A stretch of 12,310 bases of DNA. It comes from Bdellovibrionaceae bacterium UBA2466 (GTDB lineage: Bacteria; Bdellovibrionota; FAC87; UBA2466). The notes beneath the pieces are model-generated. The model searched no databases, was not told the DNA's origin, and saw nothing but the letters and a program-made list of their open reading frames with translations. A program made the translations under genes and the position numbers. Below are positions 1 to 6,896 of the stretch, one piece after another. How positions within the stretch are numbered: position 1 is the stretch's first letter; each line of letters starts with the position of its first letter. The stretch spans positions 1-12,310 of the forward strand of contig DDPO01000109.1 in the NCBI GenBank assembly GCA_002342225.1, in the 5' to 3' direction.

Positions 1-144
1 AAGAGTGTGAAAGTGGTCGAAGTTTCTCATATGGACCAAGTTCTTAAAGAAGCAATCGATGCAGAAGAAATATTTGTGGAAACTACAACGATGGCAGCGG
101 TTCCAGTAAGAAATGAGAGCGCAGTTTCTAGAGCAACTAATTAA
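1..144 (+). CDS. lon: C-terminal end of probable Lon protease (partial)
   Basis: The frame is open from base 1 and ends at TAA 142-144, giving the last 47 residues of a longer protein. The segment VSHMDQVLKEAI resembles the final helix of ATP-dependent Lon proteases, where a His or Arg, a Met or Ile and the motif 'eVLxxAl' follow a Val-rich strand. A variable tail ends the protein (here EETTTMAAVPV-like, about 25 residues). Lon is a cytoplasmic AAA+ serine protease that degrades misfolded and regulatory proteins. The catalytic Ser-Lys dyad would lie upstream of the window, so the call rests only on the C-terminal pattern. No U-tract terminator follows. Other proteins with a similar C-terminal helix cannot be excluded. 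Confidence 0.5.
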   Translation, partial: KSVKVVEVSHMDQVLKEAIDAEEIFVETTTMAAVPVRNESAVSRATN

Positions 145-331
145 GCAGTGTATTCTTTGAGTCTACACAAAGGCTAATAAAATCAACTAATTATGATTGA
201 TTTGCCGCGTTAAATTGTTTACAATCAAACTAGTTTTAAACAGTTGTCATTAAAATTTACACAGCTTGACCGCAGTTTTTGGTTCACTTCTTAAAATTTG
301 TTTCGAGTAGGTCGTTATACTGGAGGAATTT
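145..331. other. AT-rich intergenic region between lon end and small CxxC gene
   Basis: This 187-base gap holds no convincing ORF. A 7-bp AT-rich inverted repeat (AAATCAA 180-186 with TTGATTT 197-203, 10-base loop) has no T-run after it, so it is a poor terminator. The strong ribosome binding site of the next gene (GGAGG 322-326) lies at its right edge. I see no RNA family that I recognise. Confidence 0.5.
266..297 (+). promoter_or_regulatory. Weak candidate sigma-70 promoter for the small CxxC gene
   Basis: TTGACC at 266-271 is close to a -35 box and TAAAAT at 292-297 is close to a -10 box, but the spacer is 20 bases rather than about 17. The predicted transcript would start near 304 and carry the GGAGG ribosome binding site at 322-326. 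The long spacer makes this tentative. Confidence 0.22.
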
Positions 332-535
332 ATGAAAACTTGTAAAGTATGTGGAAATCCTAAATCACTCTATATTATGAACAACAGAACTGTTTGTATG
401 AAGTGTGATGATCTCGTTTTTGATTTGGAGATTGAGTGTGATGAAGAAACCGACCAAACCAAAAACAAATCGGTAGATAAATCACAAACAAACCCTAACT
501 TAAGAAAATCTAATATTACGATCAAAAAACCTTAG
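332..535 (+). CDS. Small CxxC zinc-ribbon-like protein of unknown function
   Basis: This is a 67-residue soluble protein with no signal peptide. Two cysteine knuckles, C4-K-V-C7 and C22-M-K-C25, are separated by 14 residues, the spacing of a four-cysteine zinc ribbon or treble-clef module; a fifth Cys is at 36. An acidic stretch (about 32-41) is followed by a Lys/Asn/Ser-rich, probably disordered basic tail ending KKP. A strong Shine-Dalgarno GGAGG (322-326) stands 5 bases before ATG, and a rho-independent terminator follows (604-638), so this is a real, independently ended gene. Zinc binding is inferred from the spacing. Partners and function are unknown; a regulator, RNA-binding protein or adaptor is possible, but nothing here decides between them. 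Confidence 0.7.
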   Translation: MKTCKVCGNPKSLYIMNNRTVCMKCDDLVFDLEIECDEETDQTKNKSVDKSQTNPNLRKSNITIKKP

Positions 536-539
536 TACT

Positions 540-598
540 AAAAAAGAAGAGTTCATTTTGCCGAGAAATTTAGGGATAAAATGGCTCGGCTAAATGAA
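540..598 (-). terminator. Minus-strand terminator for metK
   Basis: A 14-position stem (552-565 with 585-598) has one T-T mismatch and a 19-base loop. Read on the minus strand it is followed by a T-rich stretch, the complement of 540-551, with six consecutive T residues at its end. It lies about 40 bases beyond the metK stop, as expected for its transcription end. Confidence 0.55.
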
Positions 599-603
599 TT
601 ATA

Positions 604-638
604 GGGTGCTGATGATGGATAAATCAGCGCCCTTTTTT
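604..638 (+). terminator. Rho-independent terminator of the small CxxC gene
   Basis: GGGTGCTGAT (604-613) pairs with ATCAGCGCCC (623-632) in a 10-bp stem with one G-T wobble and a 9-base loop. It is followed directly by six T residues (633-638). The T-run overlaps the metK stop codon on the other strand, so the two genes are packed tail-to-tail. Confidence 0.85.
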
Positions 639-1806
639 ATTTGGCTAATTGTTTTAGAGCATCAACTCTGTCGAGTTTTTCCCAGTTAAATCCTTTTGAT
701 GAGGTTCTGCCGAAATGTCCATAAGCAGCTGTCTCCTCATAGATGGGGCGCAGTAGATCTAAAGTTTTAATAATATCCGAAGGTTTGAAACCAAACACTT
801 CTCTAGCTGCTGCATTTAGTTTTGCTGAGGAAACAGTTCCAGTTTCGAAATCCTCAATCATGAGAGAAACAGGTTCAGCTACTCCAATTGCATAAGCAAC
901 TTGAACCAAGCATCGTTTGGCTAAGCCAGCAGCTACCAAATTTTTAGCAACATATCTAGCCATGTAACAAGCAGAGCGGTCTACTTTGGAGGGATCTTTT
1001 CCGGAGAAAGCTCCCCCGCCGTGAGCCCCATGACCACCATAGGTGTCGACGATTATTTTTCTGCCAGTAAGTCCACAGTCCCCCATCGGTCCACCAACGA
1101 CGAATCTACCTGTGGGATTAATAAAATATTTTGTTTTTGCATCTAAAAGTTTTGCTGGAATTGTTTTTTTAACAACTTCTTCCATGACGGCATCTGTAAG
1201 TTCATTGTGACTTACTTCTGGGCTGTGTTGGGTAGAGACTACGACAGTTTCAACTCGTTTCAATGCTCCGTTTTCGTACTGAACGGTTACTTGGGCCTTT
1301 CCGTCGGGTCTTAAAAAGCCAAGAGTTCCTTCTTTTCTGGTCTCGGAAAGTCTTTTACAAAGTTTGTGGGAATAGGAAATGGTAGCCGGCATGAACTCGG
1401 GTGTTTCATCGCAAGCATAACCGAACATCAAGCCTTGGTCGCCCGCCCCTTGTTCTTTGTGCAGCCCCTGTCCTTCGGTGACTCCCATGGAAATATCGGG
1501 AGACTGTTTTCCTAAAGCTGTAATGACTCCGCAGGTTTTGTAATCAAACCCCATATCATCACTGGTATAACCAATTCGTTTGATAACATTTCTGGCAATT
1601 TCTGTGGGATTGAAAACCGCAGTGGTTGTTACTTCTCCACTGATCATGGCAAGACCTGTAGTTACTAGGGTTTCACAAGCGACTCGCCCTCTTGGATCTT
1701 GAGCCAAAATGGCATCCAGCACAGCATCTGATATTTGATCAGCAATTTTGTCTGGATGTCCTTCGGTGACCGATTCTGACGTGAATAAACAATCTTTTAA
1801 TTTCAT
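637..1806 (-). CDS. metK: S-adenosylmethionine synthase (methionine adenosyltransferase)
   Basis: This cytoplasmic enzyme makes S-adenosylmethionine from methionine and ATP, releasing phosphate and pyrophosphate. The 389-residue length is normal for bacterial MetK. Family signatures are present in order: [12 protein letters not shown] at residues 9-20 (the His acts in catalysis and the Asp binds metal), GAGDQG at 120-125 (signature 1) and GGGAFSGKD at 263-271 (signature 2, phosphate and metal binding). The start is fixed because the conserved [11 protein letters not shown] segment begins only 8 residues in. The ribosome binding site is weak (GGGTG, 4 bases before ATG) and falls inside an inverted repeat (1813-1854). 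The gene lies 92 bases downstream of the LysM gene on the same strand. It may be co-transcribed with it or have its own promoter in the gap. Confidence 0.98.
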   Translation of the reverse strand: MKLKDCLFTSESVTEGHPDKIADQISDAVLDAILAQDPRGRVACETLVTTGLAMISGEVTTTAVFNPTEIARNVIKRIGYTSDDMGFDYKTCGVITALGKQSPDISMGVTEGQGLHKEQGAGDQGLMFGYACDETPEFMPATISYSHKLCKRLSETRKEGTLGFLRPDGKAQVTVQYENGALKRVETVVVSTQHSPEVSHNELTDAVMEEVVKKTIPAKLLDAKTKYFINPTGRFVVGGPMGDCGLTGRKIIVDTYGGHGAHGGGAFSGKDPSKVDRSACYMARYVAKNLVAAGLAKRCLVQVAYAIGVAEPVSLMIEDFETGTVSSAKLNAAAREVFGFKPSDIIKTLDLLRPIYEETAAYGHFGRTSSKGFNWEKLDRVDALKQLAK

Positions 1807-1812
1807 GTGACA

Positions 1813-1854
1813 CCCGTAATGTTTATAGAAAGCACAAAAGTGCGCTTTTACGGG
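1813..1854 (-). promoter_or_regulatory. Inverted-repeat leader over the metK ribosome binding site
   Basis: CCCGTAA (1813-1819) and TTACGGG (1848-1854) are perfect 7-bp complements. Inside them lies a second small hairpin, GCAC (1832-1835) with GTGC (1840-1843), with an AAAA loop on the plus strand. If transcribed from upstream, the metK mRNA would fold with its GGG ribosome binding bases (1813-1815) in the stem. A TATAAA box on the minus strand (1822-1827) offers the alternative that this is promoter or operator DNA and the mRNA starts beside the gene. I do not recognise the conserved cores of SAM-I, SAM-II or SAM/SAH riboswitches. Confidence 0.4.
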
Positions 1855-1859
1855 GTTTT

Positions 1860-1865
1860 TGTCAA
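1860..1865 (-). promoter_or_regulatory. Candidate -35 box (TTGACA) upstream of metK
   Basis: The minus strand carries a perfect TTGACA here, but 16-18 bases downstream there is no good -10 (CACTTT or ACTTTT only). The TATAAA at 1822-1827 is too far away, with a spacer of 32. It may be chance or part of a weak or activator-dependent promoter. Confidence 0.2.
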
Positions 1866-1874
1866 CTTTTTGGA

Positions 1875-1890
1875 CCCTATATCAATAGGG
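1875..1890. repeat. Short palindrome CCCTAT-N4-ATAGGG
   Basis: This perfect 6-bp inverted repeat with a 4-base loop lies between the LysM stop codon and metK. No T-run follows it on either strand, so it is not a standard terminator. It could be an operator or an RNA-stabilising hairpin at the LysM transcript end. Confidence 0.4.
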
Positions 1891-1898
1891 AGGTGGGG

Positions 1899-3380
1899 TT
1901 ATTTTCTTTTGAGTTTAGTGGGGGGTTGGAAATCTTCTTCCCCGTCACCAAAGTCATCCGAAGCAGCTGCAGCTTCACGAGCTTTTCGACGCTTTTTAAC
2001 GACCAATAAAACTAGTAATAAAATACCTGCTAAGGCCATAAGACCAGCAAACATCTCTTGTTCAGCAAATTTTTTCACGTCGAATTCGTTTGAGTTTGAG
2101 GTTGATGAAGCGCTTTCTTTGGGCGGCTCAACGATGGGGCTCGCAGCTTCTGCTTGAGCTTGGGTATTTTCAACCGGTGCTGGAGGTTCAACTATGGGGG
2201 GGGGTTCCACTACAGGAGGGGGTTGTACTGGAGCTAAATCTGCGGCAGAGGGACTGGCGACTTCGGTCTTTGCAATCATAGTTTCTGCTGGTTTAGCAGA
2301 AAGGTCTGAAGGATAAATTCCCAATTTCTGGCCAACTTCCAAACTTTTGGGGGACTTAATTCCATTAATGACAGCGATTTCAGTCCAGCTTTTTGGACTT
2401 CCCAATTTTTTTTGTGCAATTTTTGAGAGCCATTCTCCCCTTGAAACTTCGTACATTTGGGCTGTTAAGCCGTGTTCTTTGTAAAGGGAATCCATTTTTT
2501 TATCTTTTGGATTTTGGGGGGATGAATAATAGATAATTTGCCCTGGAGTCCAATTTTTCCCGTTCCATTTGGTTAACCAACTCGACTTAGCCGACGAGCC
2601 ATAGATCAGGGCTGCAACAGATTTTGGAGTGTCACCTTTTCTGACAAAGTAAAATCGATTGAGTTTCGTCCCTTTTCTTGTGATGGCGCTTGCGGGAATT
2701 TTAGGAGCCTTAAAGGATGCTCTTGAGAACTTTCGTCGAGGTTTTGAGTCAAGAGTGAGTGTTTCTTGTGATAAAGGTTCAATTTCTGGTGTAACTGTTT
2801 CTTTGGATGCTAATTCATCTGTTTTAGGTTGAATGGGCTCTACAGACTCTAGCTTTTCTTCTAGGCTGGATGAATCCGCTAATTCCCCAGCAGCAGCTCC
2901 TGCAGCGATACTTCCACTTTCCAGTGTTCCAGATGATTCAAGAGAGTTAGAAGTGTTCAGACTATCTGATTCTAATTCGTTCTCAAGTGACGGTTCTTTA
3001 GGAGCGCTTTGTTCAGTGGAATTAGACGATAAAGTGTCTTTATTGGACTCAGCATTTAAGTCGCCAGTTTCCAATTCTTTTTCAAGAGATTCGATTGAGT
3101 CATTATTCGATTCTGCGTTTGAGTTTTCAGCAAGAGGACCAGCCAAGGAATTTTCCGGTGAACCCGATGAAAGATCGCTACTCTCTCCCAGTGAATCCGA
3201 TGTTTGCGCTTGCTCTTTGGAACCTGAATCAAGGCCTGAATCCGATTCGGAATAGGTGGCTTCATCCATGCTGTCCATTTCATCAGCACTTCGATTTTGG
3301 TGAGCACAGGATTGAAATAGAACCAACCCAATTACAAGTACACCGCCTAAAGAAGGGAGAAAAATATCACGAGATTTCAT
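1899..3380 (-). CDS. Exported LysM protein with acidic spacer and C-terminal membrane anchor
   Basis: From ATG at 3378-3380 this encodes 493 residues. I chose this start because AAAGGA stands 8 bases upstream and a signal sequence begins at once (MKSRD, then a hydrophobic core at about 8-22 ending LFQSC, Cys25). A GTG start 30 codons upstream has no ribosome binding site. Cys25 could be a lipoprotein Cys, although F at -3 and Q at -2 are poor lipobox residues. Residues about 28-205 are Ser/Glu/Asp/Asn-rich and acidic, probably disordered. LysM-like modules lie at about 244-287 (FVRKGDTPKSVA) and 310-357 (VSRGEWLSKIAQ). A Pro-rich hinge (387-402), a membrane helix (about 445-461) and a KKRRK plus acidic tail follow. 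LysM domains bind peptidoglycan glycan strands. The layout is reminiscent of FimV-type proteins; homology is not shown. The hinge contains a C9 tract. Confidence 0.8.
   Translation of the reverse strand: MKSRDIFLPSLGGVLVIGLVLFQSCAHQNRSADEMDSMDEATYSESDSGLDSGSKEQAQTSDSLGESSDLSSGSPENSLAGPLAENSNAESNNDSIESLEKELETGDLNAESNKDTLSSNSTEQSAPKEPSLENELESDSLNTSNSLESSGTLESGSIAAGAAAGELADSSSLEEKLESVEPIQPKTDELASKETVTPEIEPLSQETLTLDSKPRRKFSRASFKAPKIPASAITRKGTKLNRFYFVRKGDTPKSVAALIYGSSAKSSWLTKWNGKNWTPGQIIYYSSPQNPKDKKMDSLYKEHGLTAQMYEVSRGEWLSKIAQKKLGSPKSWTEIAVINGIKSPKSLEVGQKLGIYPSDLSAKPAETMIAKTEVASPSAADLAPVQPPPVVEPPPIVEPPAPVENTQAQAEAASPIVEPPKESASSTSNSNEFDVKKFAEQEMFAGLMALAGILLLVLLVVKKRRKAREAAAASDDFGDGEEDFQPPTKLKRK
2196..2204. 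repeat. Homopolymer tract G9 (C9 in the LysM coding strand)
   Basis: Nine consecutive G residues on the plus strand read as CCC CCC CCC (three Pro) in the LysM gene, by far the longest G/C run I notice in the window (others reach 6). The next bases are ATAGTTGA. With eight C the frame reads CCA TAG; with ten C it reads CAT AGT TGA. Either slip stops translation within three codons. Confidence 0.85.
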
Positions 3381-3514
3381 GGTCCAAGTCCTTTTTGATG
3401 TTCGATAAAATAGGCTCTTCCATAAAGAGTATCGGTAGAAACTTGAGGAAAGATTAGGGGATAGAGACACAATTTGACTTGCCTAGCAAAGAAGTTCCCC
3501 GAATAATCTGAACT

Positions 3515-5185
3515 ATGAAACAGGCTGGCAATCAAACCAATCAGAAGCTTCGCATTATTCCCTTGGGGGGTCTCGGGGAAATAGGGATGAATTGCTTGGT
3601 TATTGAGTATGGTCAAGATCTGGTGCTCATCGACTGTGGAGTTCAGTTCCCCGATAGCCATTGGCCTGGGATGGATATTCTGGTTCCAGACTTTGATTAT
3701 GTGCGACAAAAACTATCAAATCTCAGGGCTGTTATTGTCACGCATGGTCATGACGATCATATCGGAGCGATACCTTACCTGTTGAAAGAAAAGCAGCTTG
3801 ATATTTATGCGACACCCTTTCCGACCGGACTTATTAGTCAAAAATTGACGGAACACAGCGATTTGAATGAGGTTCGATTTCACAAAATTGAAAATAGGAA
3901 AAAGTTCAAAGTGGGTCCTTTTACATTTGACCCTATTCCAGTTCAACACTCGATCATTGAAGCTTTAGCTTTTGCGATTGAAACACCTGTGGGAACTCTC
4001 ATTCACTCAGGGGATTTCAAACATGATGCTCATGAAACTTCTCAGGGGATGATCGGTTTTGAGCCCTTTGAAGAGTGGGGCAAAAAAGGAGTTGCGTTGC
4101 TGCTTTCCGACAGCACGAATGCTGAACGCCCTGGTCACACTCTCTCCGAGATGGAGATCAAACAATCTTTCGAGCAAATTTTAAAGCGGCAAAAGAGCCG
4201 AATGATCATTGCACTTTTTGCATCTAACATAAAACGAGTAGAGAAATTGTTGCAGCTAGCTCATGAGCAGGGGAAAAAAGTTGCTTTCGCAGGGCGCAGT
4301 ATGCACTCTTATACGAAGCTAGCTTTTGAGCAGAACTCTCTATCAATTCCTCCTGAAACTCTTGTTCTTCTTGAGCATATTGGGCAGTATCCCGACGACA
4401 AAGTGATTGTGCTCGTTACTGGCAGCCAAGCTGAACCTCAATCAGCTCTTCTTAGAATTTCAGAGGGTATCCACAAGGATTTTCAAATTCGACCGGGGGA
4501 CTTGGTTGTGATGTCGAGTCGTTTTATTCCAGGAAATGAACGAGCGATCACTAAAATGATAGATCAACTTTATAGAGCCGGAGCAGAGGTTCTTTATGAG
4601 TCGATCCACCACGTTCATGTTTCAGGTCATGGCCAGCAAGAAGAACTGTTGATGATGTTAAAAGCAACGAGGCCTAAATATTTTATTCCTATACACGGGG
4701 CTTATAGGCATCTCTCCAAACATGCGGGGCTCGCAAAAGAATCTGGCGTTCAACCCGAGAACATTCAAGTGATAGAGGATGGACAAATTGTAGAGCTATC
4801 AAAAGAGAGTTTAGAAATAGGCGAGAGACTTGAACTTAATCGGGGAGTAGTCGTCGGAACCAGTTTTGTCGAGGGCAGTCCTGATGTTTTTAGTCAGCGA
4901 AGTAACTTGTCAAAAACTGGAGTTGTGTTTGCTGTGTTCATGCGAGATTCAAAAAGCTTGAAACTGATTGCGCCACCATCTGTTTACCCATACGGGCTCA
5001 TGTATTTCCGAGGTGAAAACCCAGAGCATGTAGCTCAGGACGCTGAAGACCATTTAGAAGATATTTATTATGATGCCATGCATTCCGGAGAGCTTGAAGA
5101 AACGTTGCGTCTCGAAGGAAGGCGATTTTATAAAAAAAGAGCGAGTCATAAACCCGTCTTTATTCCGTTGGTTCTAGATGTTTGA
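3515..5185 (+). CDS. rnj: Ribonuclease J (metallo-beta-lactamase / beta-CASP nuclease)
   Basis: RNase J degrades and matures RNA in the cytoplasm using endonuclease and 5'-3' exonuclease activity at a two-metal site. The 556-residue length is typical. Visible motifs are LGGLGEIG at 18-24; the metal-binding H77-G-H79-D-D81-H82; H145 (VQHSI); D167 (HSGDFKHD); the beta-CASP region with SDSTNAERPG (about 198-207) and TGSQAEP (302-308); H368-V-S-G-H372; and PIHGAYR (392-398). The last resembles the family's HGEYR motif with Ala for Glu. A short C-terminal domain (about 445-556) completes it. An in-frame TGA at 3509-3511 makes ATG 3515 the first possible start, and the conserved N-terminus confirms it. 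No purine-rich ribosome binding site precedes it, so the mRNA might be leaderless. It is divergent from the LysM gene. Confidence 0.95.
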   Translation: MKQAGNQTNQKLRIIPLGGLGEIGMNCLVIEYGQDLVLIDCGVQFPDSHWPGMDILVPDFDYVRQKLSNLRAVIVTHGHDDHIGAIPYLLKEKQLDIYATPFPTGLISQKLTEHSDLNEVRFHKIENRKKFKVGPFTFDPIPVQHSIIEALAFAIETPVGTLIHSGDFKHDAHETSQGMIGFEPFEEWGKKGVALLLSDSTNAERPGHTLSEMEIKQSFEQILKRQKSRMIIALFASNIKRVEKLLQLAHEQGKKVAFAGRSMHSYTKLAFEQNSLSIPPETLVLLEHIGQYPDDKVIVLVTGSQAEPQSALLRISEGIHKDFQIRPGDLVVMSSRFIPGNERAITKMIDQLYRAGAEVLYESIHHVHVSGHGQQEELLMMLKATRPKYFIPIHGAYRHLSKHAGLAKESGVQPENIQVIEDGQIVELSKESLEIGERLELNRGVVVGTSFVEGSPDVFSQRSNLSKTGVVFAVFMRDSKSLKLIAPPSVYPYGLMYFRGENPEHVAQDAEDHLEDIYYDAMHSGELEETLRLEGRRFYKKRASHKPVFIPLVLDV

Positions 5186-5214
5186 TTTCTGATCTTACTA
5201 GTTTCTCCCCCGCG

Positions 5215-5223
5215 TATTATACT
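5215..5223 (+). promoter_or_regulatory. Candidate -10 region for the amine oxidase operon
   Basis: TATTATACT in the 69-base gap after RNase J contains TATTAT and TATACT, both close to TATAAT, about 32-40 bases before the amine oxidase ATG. A good -35 is not visible at the expected distance (TTACTA at 5195-5200 matches only three of six). Confidence 0.3.
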
Positions 5224-5254
5224 TACCTCTTTTGTCAAAACTCTGGAGACTTCC

Positions 5255-6871
5255 ATGTCGAGACACCCACTCTTTCGAAGAATTAAAAATATAACTTCGG
5301 AAATACTTAGGGATAGTGCAAAGACCGTGTCTCAAATTGAATCGCCGGAACTTCTTTCCCGCAGAGATTTTCTGTTGAGCACGATGGCTCTAACTGCAGC
5401 AGTTCGTCCTTTGTCTGCGGTTGAAAAACTTGTACCTAGATTTGTCAGAGGGGGCCAAGGTTCTAGGGTTGTGATTGTGGGAGCAGGTATCTCAGGTTTA
5501 GTGGCCTCTTATCGATTGCTCCAAGCAGGTGTAGATCATCAAATTTTCGAAGCTAACAATCGATTAGGTGGAAGGATTATCACGCAAAAAAACTTCAACA
5601 AAGAAGGTATGTTTTGTGAGCTTGGGGGAGAAGTTATTGATTCGACCCAACATAGTATTTTGGGAATCTGCGAAGAGCTTCGAGTACCTATAGAAGATTT
5701 CAGTGAAACAGACACAGGTTTTACAAAGATCTATTTTTCTCAAGGAAAATTGAGAACAGAAGAGCAAGTTCAAACAGCCGCCAAGCCACTTCTGAAAATA
5801 ATGTTGAAAGACATGAGCTTCATGAAGGTAGACGGAAAACTTCAGACCCCTACCTACGACAAAAAGATGAGTCCTGAGATTCATGCTTTGGATCGCATGT
5901 CTTTAGTCGAATATCTTCAGTCAAAAAAAGGTTCGGTCGAGAGTTGGTTGCTCGATTTAATTCAAGAGTCTTATGAGAGTGAGTTTGGTGTGACGGCTGC
6001 CGAGCAGTCGGCTTTAAATTTACTTGCTTTGTTCGATGATGATCCTAGCCAAGTCTTTAAAATGTATGGGACCTCAGATGAAACGAAGAGAGTGGTAGGG
6101 GGTAATTCTAATTTGATCCTCGCACTTCAGAAAAAGATCGATCCGAAGGTACCCATGTACATGGGGCACCAATTAGTAAGAGTGATGGATCGAGGAAGCA
6201 GTTTTGAACTTACTTTCTTAACCGCCGGTAAAACTAAAGTGGTTACAGCTGACAGAGTTATTATGACTGTGCCATTCTCAGTTTTACGGTCAGTTGAAGG
6301 AATAAATAAATTGGAATTCAGCCCCGCCAAGAAAAGAAGTATCGCCGAGCTGGGATATGGGACGGATTCCAAACTGATTTTAGGGTTTAAAGAAAGATTT
6401 TGGCGAAAGCAAAACGGCAGCATTCCACCTTCTTGTGGAACGATGTTTGGTGATTTTCCCACCCAGTGTTTCTGGGAAACAAGTCGACTCCAAAAAGGAA
6501 ATTATGGAATCATTACGGCGCTTTTTGGTGGAGACAGGGGGCTCAATCCTCCGGCTAATGTTTTAGACATGGCTTTAAAAGATCTTGAAAAAATTTACTC
6601 CGATGCTTCAAAAAAATGGGATGGGAATAAAATTTTTATGACTTGGCCCAAGATGAAATACGCAATGGGAAGTTACAGTACCCCAAAGGTCGGCCAGTAT
6701 ATGACGATTATTGGTGCTGCAGGTGAGCCTGAGCTTGGCGGAAGGATGTTATTTGCAGGAGAGCATTGTAGCGTTCAAAAACAGGGTTACATGGACGGAG
6801 CAGTGGAGTCTGGGAACACAGTTGCTAAACAGTTCTTAAAAAACAACAGCAGAGTTATCTCTGGAAAATAA
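5255..6871 (+). CDS. Tat-exported FAD-dependent amine oxidase (flavin monoamine oxidase family)
   Basis: This predicted flavoenzyme oxidatively deaminates an amine or amino acid with O2, giving imine/aldehyde or keto product plus H2O2; the substrate cannot be told from sequence. The start ATG has GGAG 6 bases upstream. A twin-arginine signal, SRRDFL at residues 35-40 followed by a hydrophobic stretch to about 55, predicts export of the folded, FAD-loaded protein to the periplasm. The region before the RR is unusually long (34 residues). The Rossmann FAD motif VGAGISG lies at 75-81, with E99 to bind ribose and GGR at 105-107. K373 in DSKLILGF matches the conserved flavin-site Lys, and FAGEH (500-504) with GYMDGAVESG (511-520) is the C-terminal FAD signature. 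Length (538) fits the family. The next gene starts 25 bases later, probably in the same operon. Confidence 0.88.
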   Translation: MSRHPLFRRIKNITSEILRDSAKTVSQIESPELLSRRDFLLSTMALTAAVRPLSAVEKLVPRFVRGGQGSRVVIVGAGISGLVASYRLLQAGVDHQIFEANNRLGGRIITQKNFNKEGMFCELGGEVIDSTQHSILGICEELRVPIEDFSETDTGFTKIYFSQGKLRTEEQVQTAAKPLLKIMLKDMSFMKVDGKLQTPTYDKKMSPEIHALDRMSLVEYLQSKKGSVESWLLDLIQESYESEFGVTAAEQSALNLLALFDDDPSQVFKMYGTSDETKRVVGGNSNLILALQKKIDPKVPMYMGHQLVRVMDRGSSFELTFLTAGKTKVVTADRVIMTVPFSVLRSVEGINKLEFSPAKKRSIAELGYGTDSKLILGFKERFWRKQNGSIPPSCGTMFGDFPTQCFWETSRLQKGNYGIITALFGGDRGLNPPANVLDMALKDLEKIYSDASKKWDGNKIFMTWPKMKYAMGSYSTPKVGQYMTIIGAAGEPELGGRMLFAGEHCSVQKQGYMDGAVESGNTVAKQFLKNNSRVISGK

Positions 6872-6896
6872 GAAAGATAAACGGAAAGGCAGAACT

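Noticed and set aside
316..321. TATACT as a -10 box for the small CxxC gene
   Set aside because: It directly abuts the GGAGG ribosome binding site, so a transcript from it would lose that site, and no -35 lies at the right distance.
1807..1865. A known SAM riboswitch class upstream of metK
   Set aside because: The leader is too short for SAM-I, and I do not see the conserved cores of SAM-II or SAM/SAH RNAs. It is kept only as an unclassified inverted repeat.
1875..1890. The palindrome as a rho-independent terminator of the LysM gene
   Set aside because: Neither strand has a T-run after the hairpin; on the minus strand it is followed by A residues.
2833..3255. A 140-residue open frame on the plus strand, Ser/Asp/Glu-rich
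   Set aside because: It is fully antisense to the acidic Ser/Glu-rich part of the LysM gene. The codon composition there keeps the opposite frame open, and it has no ribosome binding site or recognisable domain.
3381..3470. A longer LysM gene start (GTG at 3470, 30 extra residues)
   Set aside because: It has no ribosome binding site and would place 30 polar and aromatic residues before a clear signal sequence. ATG 3380 has AAAGGA at good spacing.
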